Notes: generated from the sequence alone by a model not told the origin. DNA of 64,000 nucleotides from Mucilaginibacter aquatilis (GCF_009755275.1 NZ_WQLA01000001.1:924578-988577); one strand, 5' to 3'; positions 54,037-63,434 are shown, counted from the first letter of the stretch. Translations and numbers: made by a program.

Positions 54037-54837
54037 TTAAGCACGTGGTTGGTTCATTGCGGTTAACATGTTACCGTAAATGTTGTTCAAAGAGCCTAAG
54101 TTTTTAGCTAAACGACCTACTTCATCTTTAAATGATTTCGAATCTTCTAACGACTCGTTGAAGTTGTTCATGGTTAATGACAGGTTTTGGTAGAACTTGT
54201 TCATTGATTTCAAGTGAGCACTTGAGTCTTGTAATTCAAGTTCGTATACCGCGTTAAGAGCCGATAAATTTTTAGCTAAGCTAGTTACCTGCTCATGGTA
54301 TGCTTTTGAATCAACGCTTGTTGAAGCAAGTTCGGTTAAGCTTTCTGATGCTTTTGAGAATGCTACGCTCAGGTTATCATAACCACTGCTTGCAGTTTTA
54401 AGCTTTTGAGCAAACTCAGTAGTTGCTGCACCAGCGTCAGCTACTTTTGATATAGTTGCCACTTTATCACCAAAGGTTCTTAAGCCATCGCCAAGGTTAC
54501 CTATCAATTCAGGGTTAATTTTTGCATCGGCCAGCATTTTGTCTAAAGCTGCAGTGTGGCCAGTGCTCACCTGTGCAGGCGCACTTACTCTTTTAACAGG
54601 TTCGCCGGTGTAATCGTCGGCTAATTCAGGGTAAGCTTTAGTCCAGTCAACTTCAACAGCCTCAGGTTGAAGACCTAATAAGAAGAATAACACAGCCTCG
54701 GTTAAAAGACCTACAGTAATGAAGATTTCAGCATAAGGCCAGTGCTGAATTTTAAATAACAGACCTATAATAACGATAGTTGCCCCGAACGACACTATGT
54801 TACCAATTCCAAATTTTCCTTTTGATTTGCCAGCCAT
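54037..54837 (-). CDS. gldL: T9SS motor protein GldL
   Basis: Proton-driven motor subunit with GldM in the inner membrane. 266 residues; two membrane helices near the N-terminus, IVSFGATIVIIGLLFKIQHW and AEIFITVGLLTEAVLFFLLG, with Lys29 and Glu47. The latter matches the conserved acidic residue implicated in proton passage. The rest is cytoplasmic and strongly helical with repeated AGAATTEFA/LAKNLGSLN-type coiled-coil. Complete. Confidence 0.93.
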   Translation of the reverse strand: MAGKSKGKFGIGNIVSFGATIVIIGLLFKIQHWPYAEIFITVGLLTEAVLFFLLGLQPEAVEVDWTKAYPELADDYTGEPVKRVSAPAQVSTGHTAALDKMLADAKINPELIGNLGDGLRTFGDKVATISKVADAGAATTEFAQKLKTASSGYDNLSVAFSKASESLTELASTSVDSKAYHEQVTSLAKNLSALNAVYELELQDSSAHLKSMNKFYQNLSLTMNNFNESLEDSKSFKDEVGRLAKNLGSLNNIYGNMLTAMNQPRA

Positions 54838-54905
54838 AATTAATTGTTTTTTGTAGTTTTTAGATGTATTGTTTTTATTTAGAGTGTTTGCAAATGATTG
54901 AAAAA

Positions 54906-56213
54906 TTAACGCTTGTCTTTAAAGTCGCGGCCAACAAAGTGTGATACCAGGCGGAAACCTATATAAGATTTTGCTGTATCCTGAAACTCATAACTGCGGG
55001 TTGCATTTTGTAAAAAGTAACCAATATCTTTCCATGATCCGCCGCGTACAACTTTACGTTTAAGTACTTCAGGGTCGGTTGCTTTAGCTTCGTAGTTAAA
55101 CGTAGGCGACATATCATGCACAAATGTGGTAGCCGATTCATCAAAGGCTGATTGTGTCCACTCGGCTACGTTACCTGCCATGTTGTACAAGCCATAATCA
55201 TTAGGGAAGTATGAACGTACGTTAACTGTGTAAGCGCCACCATCATCAGTATAGTTACCGCGGCCTGGTTTAAAGTTTGCAAGCAAACAGCCTTTGGCAT
55301 TTTTAATGTAAGGACCACCCCAAGGGTAATCAGTACCAATGCGGCCACCGCGTGAAGCATATTCAAATTCAGCCTCAGTAGGAAGACTGTAAGGCAGGCG
55401 GTGTGGCGCCTTCATCTTATCTTTATAAGCATCGTTATAACGCGATCTCCAGATACTGAATGCGCGCGCCTGACGCCAGGTAACACCCACAACCGGGTAG
55501 TTTTGATAAGCAGGGTGTGAAAAATAACCCTCAACCATAGGCTCATTGGCAGCATATGAGAAATCATTTAACCAAACCAGCGTATCTGGATAAACGGGAA
55601 CGGTATCGCGCAAGATGAAATCTGAACGCTTTTTGCTCTTATCAAAGCGTTGCTCTGATGCGCTACGCAACACCATCATGGCGTAGTTGTATTTAAGCAA
55701 GCGAACGTCAACCTCGTTACGGTCAAAAATGCGGTCGTCACCTTGATAAAACATACCGTCGAGCTTGCCATCATTTGACGCCTGACCTTTTTTACCGCCT
55801 GAGCGCCAAACCGGGTTACGTTTTACGTATTCCCAATTGATATACTTACGGTCGGTTGCTGATGCGTTTTTTGGCTTAATGTAGTATTTGTCGTCGTTTA
55901 GATAATTGCTTATCGCAATAGAGTCGCGTACCCAGTTAACAAACTGTTTGTACTGGCTGTTGGTTGTTTCGGTTTGGTCCATAAAAAATGGAGAAACCGT
56001 AACCTGCTTTGTTTGAGAGATTTGGGCAAAGGTAACATCCTGATCTGTTTGCCCCATTAGAAATGAACCGCCGGGTATATAAACCATACCTGCCGGCAGT
56101 TCGGCCCTGAACGGGCGCTGACGAACCCCAAGTACTTCTCCCCTGTCATTTAAATTACAACTGCTCAGTATCGCCCCCGCTAACAACAATAATAGAAAGT
56201 ACCTTGTCTTCAT
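54906..56213 (-). CDS. gldK: gliding motility/T9SS lipoprotein GldK
   Basis: Outer-membrane lipoprotein forming a ring with GldN. 435 residues; lipobox LSSC with Cys19, then an FGE-sulfatase-like fold: PAGMVYIPGGSFLMGQTDQD, FFMDQTETTNSQYKQFVNWV, YPVVGVTWRQARAFSIW, LPTEAEFEYASRGGRIGTDY and LYNMAGNVAEWTQSAFDES. This is the GldK signature. First gene of gldK-L-M-N, with a 239-base leader upstream that separates it from the hemD-like gene. Confidence 0.94.
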   Translation of the reverse strand: MKTRYFLLLLLAGAILSSCNLNDRGEVLGVRQRPFRAELPAGMVYIPGGSFLMGQTDQDVTFAQISQTKQVTVSPFFMDQTETTNSQYKQFVNWVRDSIAISNYLNDDKYYIKPKNASATDRKYINWEYVKRNPVWRSGGKKGQASNDGKLDGMFYQGDDRIFDRNEVDVRLLKYNYAMMVLRSASEQRFDKSKKRSDFILRDTVPVYPDTLVWLNDFSYAANEPMVEGYFSHPAYQNYPVVGVTWRQARAFSIWRSRYNDAYKDKMKAPHRLPYSLPTEAEFEYASRGGRIGTDYPWGGPYIKNAKGCLLANFKPGRGNYTDDGGAYTVNVRSYFPNDYGLYNMAGNVAEWTQSAFDESATTFVHDMSPTFNYEAKATDPEVLKRKVVRGGSWKDIGYFLQNATRSYEFQDTAKSYIGFRLVSHFVGRDFKDKR

Positions 56214-56344
56214 GCTTCGTGTAATAACCTAAATATTCCTTTTTTGTGTTTGATAATAAGTAGAAGCTTTGGATGTTACGTTAGCCTTTCAATGTTATCA
56301 AATAATAGTTTTGACAAATTGTTTGGCTACAAATAAACACTTTT

Positions 56345-56375
56345 AAATAATATTCGCCTAAAATATTATTTAGGC
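56345..56375. other. alternative hairpins in gldK leader
   Basis: Two overlapping, mutually exclusive stems: AAATAATATT / AATATTATTT (56345-56354 and 56362-56371) and GCCTAAA / TTTAGGC (56356-56362 and 56369-56375). They lie 132 to 162 bases upstream of gldK and downstream of the hemD-like gene, so could be a weak terminator, a switch, or nothing. Confidence 0.4.
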
Positions 56376-56452
56376 ATTATATTATCAAAACTTACACGTC
56401 TTATACGGTTAAAACACCCTTAAGGTTACGGTAAATTACAGCAAAAATGAAA

Positions 56453-57211
56453 TTACTTATTGGCTTGCTTAACGTATTGTTCTATAGCCATAGTCATTGA
56501 CGGAGCACCCGGTGTAGGAGCCGGAATGTCGAGTATCAACCCTGCATCTAACACGGCTTTATGTGTAGTTGCACCAAAGGCCGCAATACGGGTATTATTC
56601 TGCTTAAAATCAGGAAAGTTTTGGTATAATGACAGTATGCTTGACGGGCTGAAGAAAGCAATAACGTCATAAAACACCTCTGCCAAATCACTCAGGTCGC
56701 TGCATACGGTGCGGAACAGTACTGCAGGTGTGAAGTTATAACCGTTTTCGGCCAAAAACTTTTGAGTTTCCTCAGCAGCAACATCAGAGCAAGGGTAAAG
56801 GAATTTTTCGCTCGAATGCTTCTTTAATACCTCAGCCAAATCGGCAGCTGTTTGCTTGCCAAAAAATATCTTACGCTTGCGATATTGGATATATTTTTGA
56901 AGATAAAGTGCAATGGTTTCAGAAAGGCAGAAATACTTCATATCTACCGGCACCTCAAAACGCATTTCTTCGCAAATACGGAAAAAATGATCGGCAGAGT
57001 TACGGCTGGTGAATATTACGGCTGTAAAATCAGCCAGGTTAATTTTCTCTTTACGAAAATCCTTTGCAGGCACACCCTCAACATGAATAAACGAACGGAA
57101 ATCGATCTTCAGGTTAAGTTTCTTAGCCAGTTCAGCATATGGATTTTTGTCATTCTCAGGTTTAGGCAAAGTAACCAATATACTTTTAACCTTTTTCTTT
57201 CTGTCTTCCAA
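56453..57211 (-). CDS. hemD: uroporphyrinogen-III synthase-like (HemD)
   Basis: Likely HemD, closing hydroxymethylbilane into uroporphyrinogen III for haem. 252 residues, two Rossmann-like halves with PHYTAVIFTSRNSADHFF-type core (ADFTAVIFTSRNSADHFF), KYFCLSETIALYLQ, FLYPCSDVAAEETQKFL and IAAFGATTHKAVLDAGLIL. HemD sequences are very variable, so the call rests on fold-like motifs. Start is TTG at 57211. It lies 26 bases from the DUF4271 gene upstream; the two are a common pair in this phylum. Confidence 0.78.
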   Translation of the reverse strand: MEDRKKKVKSILVTLPKPENDKNPYAELAKKLNLKIDFRSFIHVEGVPAKDFRKEKINLADFTAVIFTSRNSADHFFRICEEMRFEVPVDMKYFCLSETIALYLQKYIQYRKRKIFFGKQTAADLAEVLKKHSSEKFLYPCSDVAAEETQKFLAENGYNFTPAVLFRTVCSDLSDLAEVFYDVIAFFSPSSILSLYQNFPDFKQNNTRIAAFGATTHKAVLDAGLILDIPAPTPGAPSMTMAIEQYVKQANK

Positions 57212-57237
57212 TTTATCTAATGTTAACTACCTAAGTC

Positions 57238-58230
57238 CTAATTGTTAAGTGCCTTTATTAATATCAAAATAGGGCAAATTTCGAGGGCACAAAGATAGGT
57301 AAATAAATAAAACTTATGAAATCTTATGTTTGAAATTATATTTACGCTGCTGCGCAGGTATTGCCAAACAAATATTACAACTACCAACGCAAAAGCGCCG
57401 GTTAATATATAAGGTATGTATGCCGCAGCAAGTAAGCTAAAGCAAAGAGATACCGGTAAAAACACAAATGTTATATTAAAATAAGTTAAGTATAATATTG
57501 AAATATACTCATCAACCAGTCGGCTGTTTTTAAATACAAAGCCCAAAAATCTTAATATAAACAGCTTAACCGCAAATAGTACCAGTATAAGTAATGCAAA
57601 TGATACAAAAAGCTGTATGCCGCTTATGCTATAGTAAACTTCGTAATATTGGGTTAACTGGTAAATAAATAAACCAAAGGTAAAACCAAATAATATAAAC
57701 AACCCTACAAACGCCCACGAGTTAAGCAAACTGTCTTCGCGGCTTATTTGAGTAAGCACACGCGTATTATAAAATGATTGCACCACGCTTTTAACATCTT
57801 TACTCATGGCGCGGTTAAGTATAGCCGTATAAACCAGTAAAGCAACTATAATTACAATTACCCATTGGTCTCGTGTGCGGCGGGCGCTCCCTTCGCGCAG
57901 CTGGCTCTTTAATTTACCGGGCTGCCTTATAAAGCCATAGTCACTGTAAAATTGCGTTTCGAGCAATGTATCATAAAACTTATTATGCCTGAGCGAATCT
58001 GGCTTTACAATAAATATTTTTGAAAGGGAATCGCCTACAAAGTACTCGCGGGCTGCCAGGGCATTGGCCACAGAGTCAAGCAAACCGGCTGCTGCAGGCT
58101 TAGGCTTGTAAATGCGTGGTTGTTGTACGGTATCGGGCTGTGTGTACAATTCGCTGGAATCGGTTTGTGCAAACGCGCTCAAACACGAACCGGTAAAGAA
58201 AATAAAATATAGAAGTATGTTACGCAGCAC
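57238..58230 (-). CDS. DUF4271 membrane protein
   Basis: 330 residues: signal peptide (ends LSAFAQ), a polar periplasmic part (about 22-125), then about six to seven membrane helices, including WVIVIIVALLVYTAILNRAM and SFALLILVLFAVKLFILRFL. This layout and neighbour hemD match DUF4271, whose function is not known. Start is GTG at 58230; a -7 element lies directly upstream, so the transcript would be leaderless. It is upstream of hemD and the gldKLMN operon on the same strand. Confidence 0.8.
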   Translation of the reverse strand: MLRNILLYFIFFTGSCLSAFAQTDSSELYTQPDTVQQPRIYKPKPAAAGLLDSVANALAAREYFVGDSLSKIFIVKPDSLRHNKFYDTLLETQFYSDYGFIRQPGKLKSQLREGSARRTRDQWVIVIIVALLVYTAILNRAMSKDVKSVVQSFYNTRVLTQISREDSLLNSWAFVGLFILFGFTFGLFIYQLTQYYEVYYSISGIQLFVSFALLILVLFAVKLFILRFLGFVFKNSRLVDEYISILYLTYFNITFVFLPVSLCFSLLAAAYIPYILTGAFALVVVIFVWQYLRSSVNIISNIRFHKFYLFTYLCALEICPILILIKALNN

Positions 58231-58235
58231 CGCTG

Positions 58236-58243
58236 CAAAGATA
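58236..58243 (-). promoter_or_regulatory. promoter -7 element, leaderless
   Basis: Minus-strand TATCTTTG ending five bases before the GTG of the DUF4271 gene. Confidence 0.45.
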
Positions 58244-58307
58244 TAAAAAAGCTGTAAGTGCTTTAACAGCCTTTAACAATAGCGTTGAACCAATATTTAC
58301 TGTACCG

Positions 58308-58904
58308 CTATTGATGCCGCATGTACCTGTAACTCCGCTTCCAGAATTTAAACCACTTTTTATTGTGAGGATAACTACGGTGGGGGGTAGCATTATTACA
58401 AATTATGGCCACCAGCAGTAATATTAACACGCCTGATAGTACCGGACTAAGCACATAAATGTAGCCTAACGCCTTAATTTTAGCCGAGCCTATATTGGCA
58501 ATAAGTGCAGTAGCACCTCCGGGGGGATGCAAAGTTTTGGTAATTTGCATAAATACAATGGCCAGCGAAACCGCTAAGGCCGAAGTAAACCAAACATCAC
58601 ACGGAACAAATTTAAAAACCGTTACACCAACAAATGCACTTACCACATGCCCGCCTATTAAATTGCGGGGTTGAGCCAATGGACTGTTTATAACACCATA
58701 AATTAAAACCGACGAGGCACCAAACGACCCTATGATAAACAGATTATCATAAAGTGTAAAATACTCGCTGTTAAGTAAACCAAGTAAGGCTATGCCTGTA
58801 AACGAGCCAATGAAAGTCCAGAAATGCTCTTTAAAATCAACTAAAGTTTCTTTGTAGATGATGTAGCGGGCTCTGCGTGCGTGAAGTTTGATGTGTTTAC
58901 GCAT
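58308..58904 (-). CDS. HPP family membrane protein
   Basis: 198 residues with about four or five membrane helices and the family hallmark TKTLHPPGGATALIANIGS. HPP proteins occur in the inner membrane; plant members carry nitrite, but substrates in bacteria are unclear. A basic N-terminus (MRKHIKLHARRARYIIYK) is cytoplasmic. It is upstream of DUF4271 with a 77-base gap and has its own promoter element. Confidence 0.87.
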   Translation of the reverse strand: MRKHIKLHARRARYIIYKETLVDFKEHFWTFIGSFTGIALLGLLNSEYFTLYDNLFIIGSFGASSVLIYGVINSPLAQPRNLIGGHVVSAFVGVTVFKFVPCDVWFTSALAVSLAIVFMQITKTLHPPGGATALIANIGSAKIKALGYIYVLSPVLSGVLILLLVAIICNNATPHRSYPHNKKWFKFWKRSYRYMRHQ

Positions 58905-58941
58905 ATATATGATGTCCTCGACAAATAACTGTAGAGGCTTG

Positions 58942-58949
58942 CAAATTTA
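58942..58949 (-). promoter_or_regulatory. promoter -7 element
   Basis: Minus-strand TAAATTTG, 37 bases upstream of the HPP start at 58904. Confidence 0.4.
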
Positions 58950-59076
58950 ATATTACTTAGCAAAAGTAGTTGATTTAAAGTTCTACAATGCTGATTCAAA
59001 TCATGTATTGCTAATAAGTTCCTGTCACGTAAATATTAAAATCAGGTAGCTATAACTTAGCAATAGCACTGCTTTG

Positions 59077-59084
59077 TATCTTTG
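59077..59084 (+). promoter_or_regulatory. promoter -7 element, near-leaderless
   Basis: TATCTTTG, seven bases before the hemW ATG at 59092. Confidence 0.45.
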
Positions 59085-59091
59085 TAACATT

Positions 59092-60213
59092 ATGGCAGGT
59101 ATATATATTCACATTCCTTTTTGCAAGCAGGCCTGCCATTACTGCGATTTTCATTTCTCCACCTCGCTAAAGTACCGTAACGAAATTGTACAGTCGCTCG
59201 CTAAAGAAATAGGATTACAAAAAGACTACCTTGCGCAGGCTCCTATCGAAACCATATATTTTGGTGGAGGAACACCCTCAGTGCTTGATGCGGGCGAGAT
59301 CAGTTTTTTGCTTGATACTATAGGGCGTCACCACAGCGTTTCCGGCAACGCCGAAATTACCATTGAAGCTAACCCCGATGATTTGAACCGTGAAAAAGTT
59401 CAGGCTTTGCGTCAAACAGCAATTAACCGTTTCAGCATTGGCATACAATCTTTTTTTGATGAAGATTTAATTTGGATGAACCGGGCGCACCGTGCAAACG
59501 AAGCCGATGCAGCAGTGAAACGGGTGCAGGATGCTGGCTTTGAAAACATAACTACCGACCTGATATACGGCTATCCGCTGCTTAGCAATGCTAAGTGGGA
59601 ACATAATATAAGCCGCATGTTTGAGCTGGAGGTTCCTCACTTATCAGCGTATAGCATGACGGTTGAACCCCGTACTGCCCTGGCCGCGCAAATAAAGAAA
59701 AAGCAAACTCCTCCCGTAAGCGATAGTCAAAGTGCCGAGCAGTTTACGCACCTTATGGAGCGCACAACTACACAAGGTTTTGAGCATTATGAAATATCAA
59801 ACTTTGGCAAACCTGGCATGCATTCGCGGCATAATGCTAATTACTGGAAGGGTGTGCCCTATGTTGGCATAGGGCCTTCCGCACATTCGTATAATGGAGA
59901 CACGCGCCAGTGGAACGTGGCTAACAATGCCAGGTATCTTGCAGCGCTTGAGAAAAATGAGTTACCTGCCGAGCTGGAAGAACTTACAGCCGAAAACCGG
60001 CTTAATGAGTATATCATGACCTCGGTACGTACCATGTGGGGACTTGATTTAGATAAGCTCGAAAATATTCAAAACGGTACAGCACATATTTTACTGAAAG
60101 AAGCGCAGCAGTTTTTAAACAATGGCTGGCTTGTACAAACCAACCATATTCTTACCCTCACCCAACAAGGTAAGCTCTATGCAGACCATATTGCGGCCGA
60201 GCTCTTTTTTTAA
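59092..60213 (+). CDS. hemW: radical SAM haem chaperone HemW
   Basis: Radical SAM protein that hands haem to respiratory enzymes. 373 residues from ATG at 59092; the residues from 59074 are excluded because the promoter lies there. Fe-S cluster Cys11, Cys15, Cys18 in CKQACHYCDF, then YFGGGTPSVLD, the FSIGIQSFFDEDL and HRANEADAAVKRVQDAGFEN core, and the HemW domain with YEISNFGKPGMHSRHNANYW. It resembles CPDH HemN but lacks its extra N-terminal part, so HemW is preferred. Confidence 0.92.
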   Translation: MAGIYIHIPFCKQACHYCDFHFSTSLKYRNEIVQSLAKEIGLQKDYLAQAPIETIYFGGGTPSVLDAGEISFLLDTIGRHHSVSGNAEITIEANPDDLNREKVQALRQTAINRFSIGIQSFFDEDLIWMNRAHRANEADAAVKRVQDAGFENITTDLIYGYPLLSNAKWEHNISRMFELEVPHLSAYSMTVEPRTALAAQIKKKQTPPVSDSQSAEQFTHLMERTTTQGFEHYEISNFGKPGMHSRHNANYWKGVPYVGIGPSAHSYNGDTRQWNVANNARYLAALEKNELPAELEELTAENRLNEYIMTSVRTMWGLDLDKLENIQNGTAHILLKEAQQFLNNGWLVQTNHILTLTQQGKLYADHIAAELFF

Positions 60214-60227
60214 ATATTGCGCGCAAA

Positions 60228-60261
60228 CGTAAATAACGCCTCTGCGGTTTCAATATTTACG
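60228..60261. other. hairpin after hemW
   Basis: CGTAAATA / TATTTACG (60228-60235 and 60254-60261), eight-base stem; no long T run follows, so termination is only possible. Confidence 0.3.
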
Positions 60262-60361
60262 TAATCTTCTCACACCTACAGGTGTTTACAAGTTGTTTTC
60301 ATTTTAAAATCCGCGAATACCTGTGCTGCGTATTTTCTTTCAACACACTAAATCATTTATT

Positions 60362-60904
60362 ATGAAAAAATTAATTTTAGCGGCTTTTGCCTTTGTAGCA
60401 ATGGCAACCGCGGCAAGCGCACAAACCGTTATGGTAGGCGGAGCAGCAATGTATCCTACTAAAGATATTGTTGATAACGCTGTTAACTCTAAAGACCAGA
60501 CCACTTTGGTTGCTGCCGTTAAAGCCGCCGGCTTGGTAGAAACCTTGAAATCAGCAGGTCCGTTTACCGTGTTTGCGCCAACCAACGAGGCATTTGATAA
60601 GTTACCTAAAGGCACTGTTGAAACCTTGCTTAAACCTGAAAACAAAAGCACATTAACTAAAGTCCTAACTTACCACGTAGTAGCCGGTAAATGGAGCGCA
60701 GCAGAAATTGCAGCCAAGGTTAAAGCAGGTGGTGGCAAAGCCGAAATTAAAACCGTAAGCGGCGGCACCTTAACTGCCATGGCCGATGGTAAAAAACTAT
60801 ACCTTGTTGATGAAAAAGGAGGAAAATCATGGGTTACCATTGCCGATGTTTTCCAAAAAAATGGTGTAATACATGTAGTGAATACCGTATTAATGCCCAA
60901 ATAA
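60362..60904 (+). CDS. secreted fasciclin-domain protein
   Basis: 180 residues from the ATG at 60362, which gives a proper signal peptide (KKLILAAFAFVAMATAASAQ). The remainder is one FAS1 domain with H1 LKSAGPFTVFAPTNEAFDKL and H2 VLTYHVVAGKW, ending VIHVVNTVLMPK. FAS1 domains act in cell-surface adhesion. Upstream residues of the longer frame are excluded. A terminator follows. Confidence 0.9.
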   Translation: MKKLILAAFAFVAMATAASAQTVMVGGAAMYPTKDIVDNAVNSKDQTTLVAAVKAAGLVETLKSAGPFTVFAPTNEAFDKLPKGTVETLLKPENKSTLTKVLTYHVVAGKWSAAEIAAKVKAGGGKAEIKTVSGGTLTAMADGKKLYLVDEKGGKSWVTIADVFQKNGVIHVVNTVLMPK

Positions 60905-60933
60905 GCACTAACCAGGTCTTTATATATTTAATG

Positions 60934-60964
60934 AGCCCGACAGCCTTGAGCGCCGGGCTTTTTT
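60934..60964 (+). terminator. Rho-independent terminator
   Basis: AGCCCG / CGGGCT (60934-60939 and 60954-60959) with a 14-base loop and a T run to 60964. Confidence 0.75.
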
Positions 60965-61108
60965 GTTATAATCAAATACTTTAACGCATTGTGCTGATGA
61001 GCTAATCTTATCATGATTAAGTTATTATGATGGTTTTAAAACGATTTGTAGCATTTGTCAGCCATTCATCAAAAACTATAGAACCGGTTTAGCTGTTTCA
61101 ATTTTCAT

Positions 61109-61116
61109 TAGTTTTG
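61109..61116 (+). promoter_or_regulatory. promoter -7 element
   Basis: TAGTTTTG, 14 bases before GTG 61131 and 23 before ATG 61140. Confidence 0.4.
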
Positions 61117-61130
61117 TATGTTAATTTGAT

Positions 61131-62021
61131 GTGAAAAGCATGGGTTTGAATCTTACGCAAATAGATAGAGTAGATACCATTAGTAAAGAAGATTTTATAA
61201 ATAACTACCTCAAGCCACGTAAACCTTTGGTTATACGTAAGGCAACTGAAAGCTGGCCGGCGTTACAAAAATGGACCTTTGATTATTTAAAAGAAGTTGT
61301 TGGTGATCAAATTGTACCGTTGTATGATAGCTCAAAAGCCGATCCAAGTAAAGCCATAAATGCATCGGCCGCCGAGATGAAGTTTGGCGACTATATTGAT
61401 CTGATTCAAAAAGAGCCCACCGACTTACGCATATTCCTTTTTGATCCTATTAAACACGCTCCGGGCCTGTTAGATGATTACCGTTCGCCAAAAGATCTGA
61501 TGGGCGGTTTTTTAGACAAGTACCCTAATATGTTTTTTGGCGGAGCCGGTTCAGTCACTTTTTTACATTACGATATTGACCTGGCGCACATATTTCATAC
61601 TCATTTTCATGGCCGCAAACACGTTATGCTGTTTGATTACAAGTGGAAAGAACGCTTATACCGCATTCCTTTTGCCACTTATGCTTTAGAAGATTACGAT
61701 ATTGAAAATCCGGATTTCAGTAAATACCCTGCATTAGAAGGCATTGAGGGGCAAGAAACCATATTAGAGCATGGCGATACGCTGTTTATGCCAACCGGCT
61801 TTTGGCACTGGATGAAATACCTGGATGGTTCATTCTCTATATCACTACGTGCCTGGGATAAATCGTGGGCAATAAAGGCAAAAAGTTTATATAACCTTAC
61901 CGTACAACGCAAGTTTGATAGCTTTTTGAAAAAACGTTACAAAAAACGTTATATGGATTGGAAAGAAGAACTTGCGGTAAAACGTGCAAACAAAGCGTTA
62001 CAGGCGGGCGAACCAAGGTAA
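61131..62021 (+). CDS. cupin-like/JmjC-type protein
   Basis: 296 residues (293 from ATG at 61140). It has the JmjC-like barrel of Fe(II)/2-oxoglutarate hydroxylases: RKPLVIRKATESWPALQKW, VTFLHYDIDLAHIFHTHFHG with HxD iron ligands, GRKHVMLFDY, and LEHGDTLFMPTGFWHWM giving a distal His. Close to cupin-8 proteins that hydroxylate protein side chains, but the substrate is unknown. The C-terminal tail is Lys/Arg-rich. GTG or ATG start cannot be settled. Confidence 0.82.
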   Translation: MKSMGLNLTQIDRVDTISKEDFINNYLKPRKPLVIRKATESWPALQKWTFDYLKEVVGDQIVPLYDSSKADPSKAINASAAEMKFGDYIDLIQKEPTDLRIFLFDPIKHAPGLLDDYRSPKDLMGGFLDKYPNMFFGGAGSVTFLHYDIDLAHIFHTHFHGRKHVMLFDYKWKERLYRIPFATYALEDYDIENPDFSKYPALEGIEGQETILEHGDTLFMPTGFWHWMKYLDGSFSISLRAWDKSWAIKAKSLYNLTVQRKFDSFLKKRYKKRYMDWKEELAVKRANKALQAGEPR

Positions 62022-62063
62022 GTTGAGTGCCGAGCTAATTTGGGTAATTAACAATTTTAATTT

Positions 62064-62483
62064 TCACGAGGAATGATCGGCTACTACTTTCCATTCGCCT
62101 TTTATTTTGCGTAGCCACAAGGTAAAATAACCTTCAGGGTTATCATTTGTACGTTTTAAGTGCCAGCCACCTAGCACGAATGCGTTGCTTGCACTTAATA
62201 ACTCTACTTTTAAAATATTAAAGGTTAGGTAACCTATTGCAACTTTGTTGGGGTAACCTTTGCGGTAATTGTCAAGCGTAGTTTGCCAGCCGTATTTAGG
62301 TCCGCTTTTACCCACAAACAACAGCGAGTCGGATTTCCAGTAACTTTGCATAAAGCTTTCGAGGTCGCCTTTGTTCCAAGCCTCGCGCTGGGTTTCGAGC
62401 ACGTTAAGGATGGCTTGCTTGTCTTGCGCCCAAACACAAAAGCTACTTAATACCAATAAGCATAACAAAACATACTTTTTCAT
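62064..62483 (-). CDS. secreted DUF4440 / SnoaL-like protein
   Basis: 139 residues with a signal peptide (ends FCVWAQ) and an NTF2-like body: LETQREAWNKGDLESFMQSY, WQTTLDNYRKGYPNK, and ending FTLWLRKIKGEWKVVADHSS. This is DUF4440-like; such proteins bind small molecules or act in ketosteroid-isomerase-like reactions. Convergent with the cupin gene. Confidence 0.85.
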   Translation of the reverse strand: MKKYVLLCLLVLSSFCVWAQDKQAILNVLETQREAWNKGDLESFMQSYWKSDSLLFVGKSGPKYGWQTTLDNYRKGYPNKVAIGYLTFNILKVELLSASNAFVLGGWHLKRTNDNPEGYFTLWLRKIKGEWKVVADHSS

Positions 62484-62553
62484 TTACACAAGGTAAACAA
62501 TTATGTATGGATTATTCTTGTAGTTTTACATTTTTCATCTGCTCAACTTTTAT

Positions 62554-63414
62554 ATGAACAAACAGGTTTTATGCTTCGGCGAGGTTTTATGGGATACATT
62601 TGATGATGGTAAAAAAGTGGGTGGCGCGCCGCTAAACGTAGCCCGCCATTTATTGCAGCAAAACGCAAACGCAACAATGGTAAGCCGCATAGGCACTGAT
62701 GAGGCGGGTAATGAGCTTTTGAGCGTGCTGACTGAAAATGGGCTTGACATTTCGCTTATTCAAAGCGACAAAAACTTACCCACTTGCGAAGTTGCCGTAC
62801 AGCTTAACGATGAGGGGCATGCAACTTATATAATTCCTCAACCTGTATCATGGGATAATATCCAGCCAACCGATGAGTTTACCGAGCAAATTGAGAAAGC
62901 TGAAGCCATTGTGTTTGGCAGCTTAGCTTGCCGGCAAGCAGAAACACGCAACACCCTGCTTAACATGCTTAGCGAATATACTGTACCGCTACGTGTATTT
63001 GATGTGAATCTTCGTCCGCCGCATTTTGAGCAAGATACCATTGAAACACTTGCTGCATTAAGCAATGTAATTAAGATGAATGAAGATGAGGCCAACATGC
63101 TTATTCATGGCAGTGCGCCACTGCGCGAAAAAATGATTGAGTTTCATAAAAAATTCCATACACAAACCATATGTGTAACCCGCGGCGAAAACGGAGCACT
63201 GATTTGGCATGATGAAGAATTTTATGAGCATCCGGGTTTTAAGGTTGATGTGGTAGACACCGTTGGCGCGGGCGATTCCTTTCTAGCTACGCTGGTTGCC
63301 GGTTTAATAAATAACCAACCCATGCCTGACATTTTAGAAAAAGCATGCAAAATTGGAGGCTTTGTGGCAAGTCAGCGTGGTGCAAACCCAACCTATACTA
63401 CTGAGCTTTTATAG
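62554..63414 (+). CDS. PfkB family carbohydrate kinase
   Basis: 286 residues. Ribokinase fold: VLCFGEVLWDTFDDGKKVGG at the N-terminus with the GGAPLNVA sugar-binding segment (GG lid), and the catalytic motif DTVGAGDSFLATLVAG near 227-242, whose Asp is the base. Shorter than fructokinases of E. coli; substrate unclear (fructose or a keto-sugar). Stands alone; on the opposite side of a terminator from the last gene. Confidence 0.88.
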   Translation: MNKQVLCFGEVLWDTFDDGKKVGGAPLNVARHLLQQNANATMVSRIGTDEAGNELLSVLTENGLDISLIQSDKNLPTCEVAVQLNDEGHATYIIPQPVSWDNIQPTDEFTEQIEKAEAIVFGSLACRQAETRNTLLNMLSEYTVPLRVFDVNLRPPHFEQDTIETLAALSNVIKMNEDEANMLIHGSAPLREKMIEFHKKFHTQTICVTRGENGALIWHDEEFYEHPGFKVDVVDTVGAGDSFLATLVAGLINNQPMPDILEKACKIGGFVASQRGANPTYTTELL

Positions 63415-63434
63415 CCAAGTAGCAATTAAGTAAA

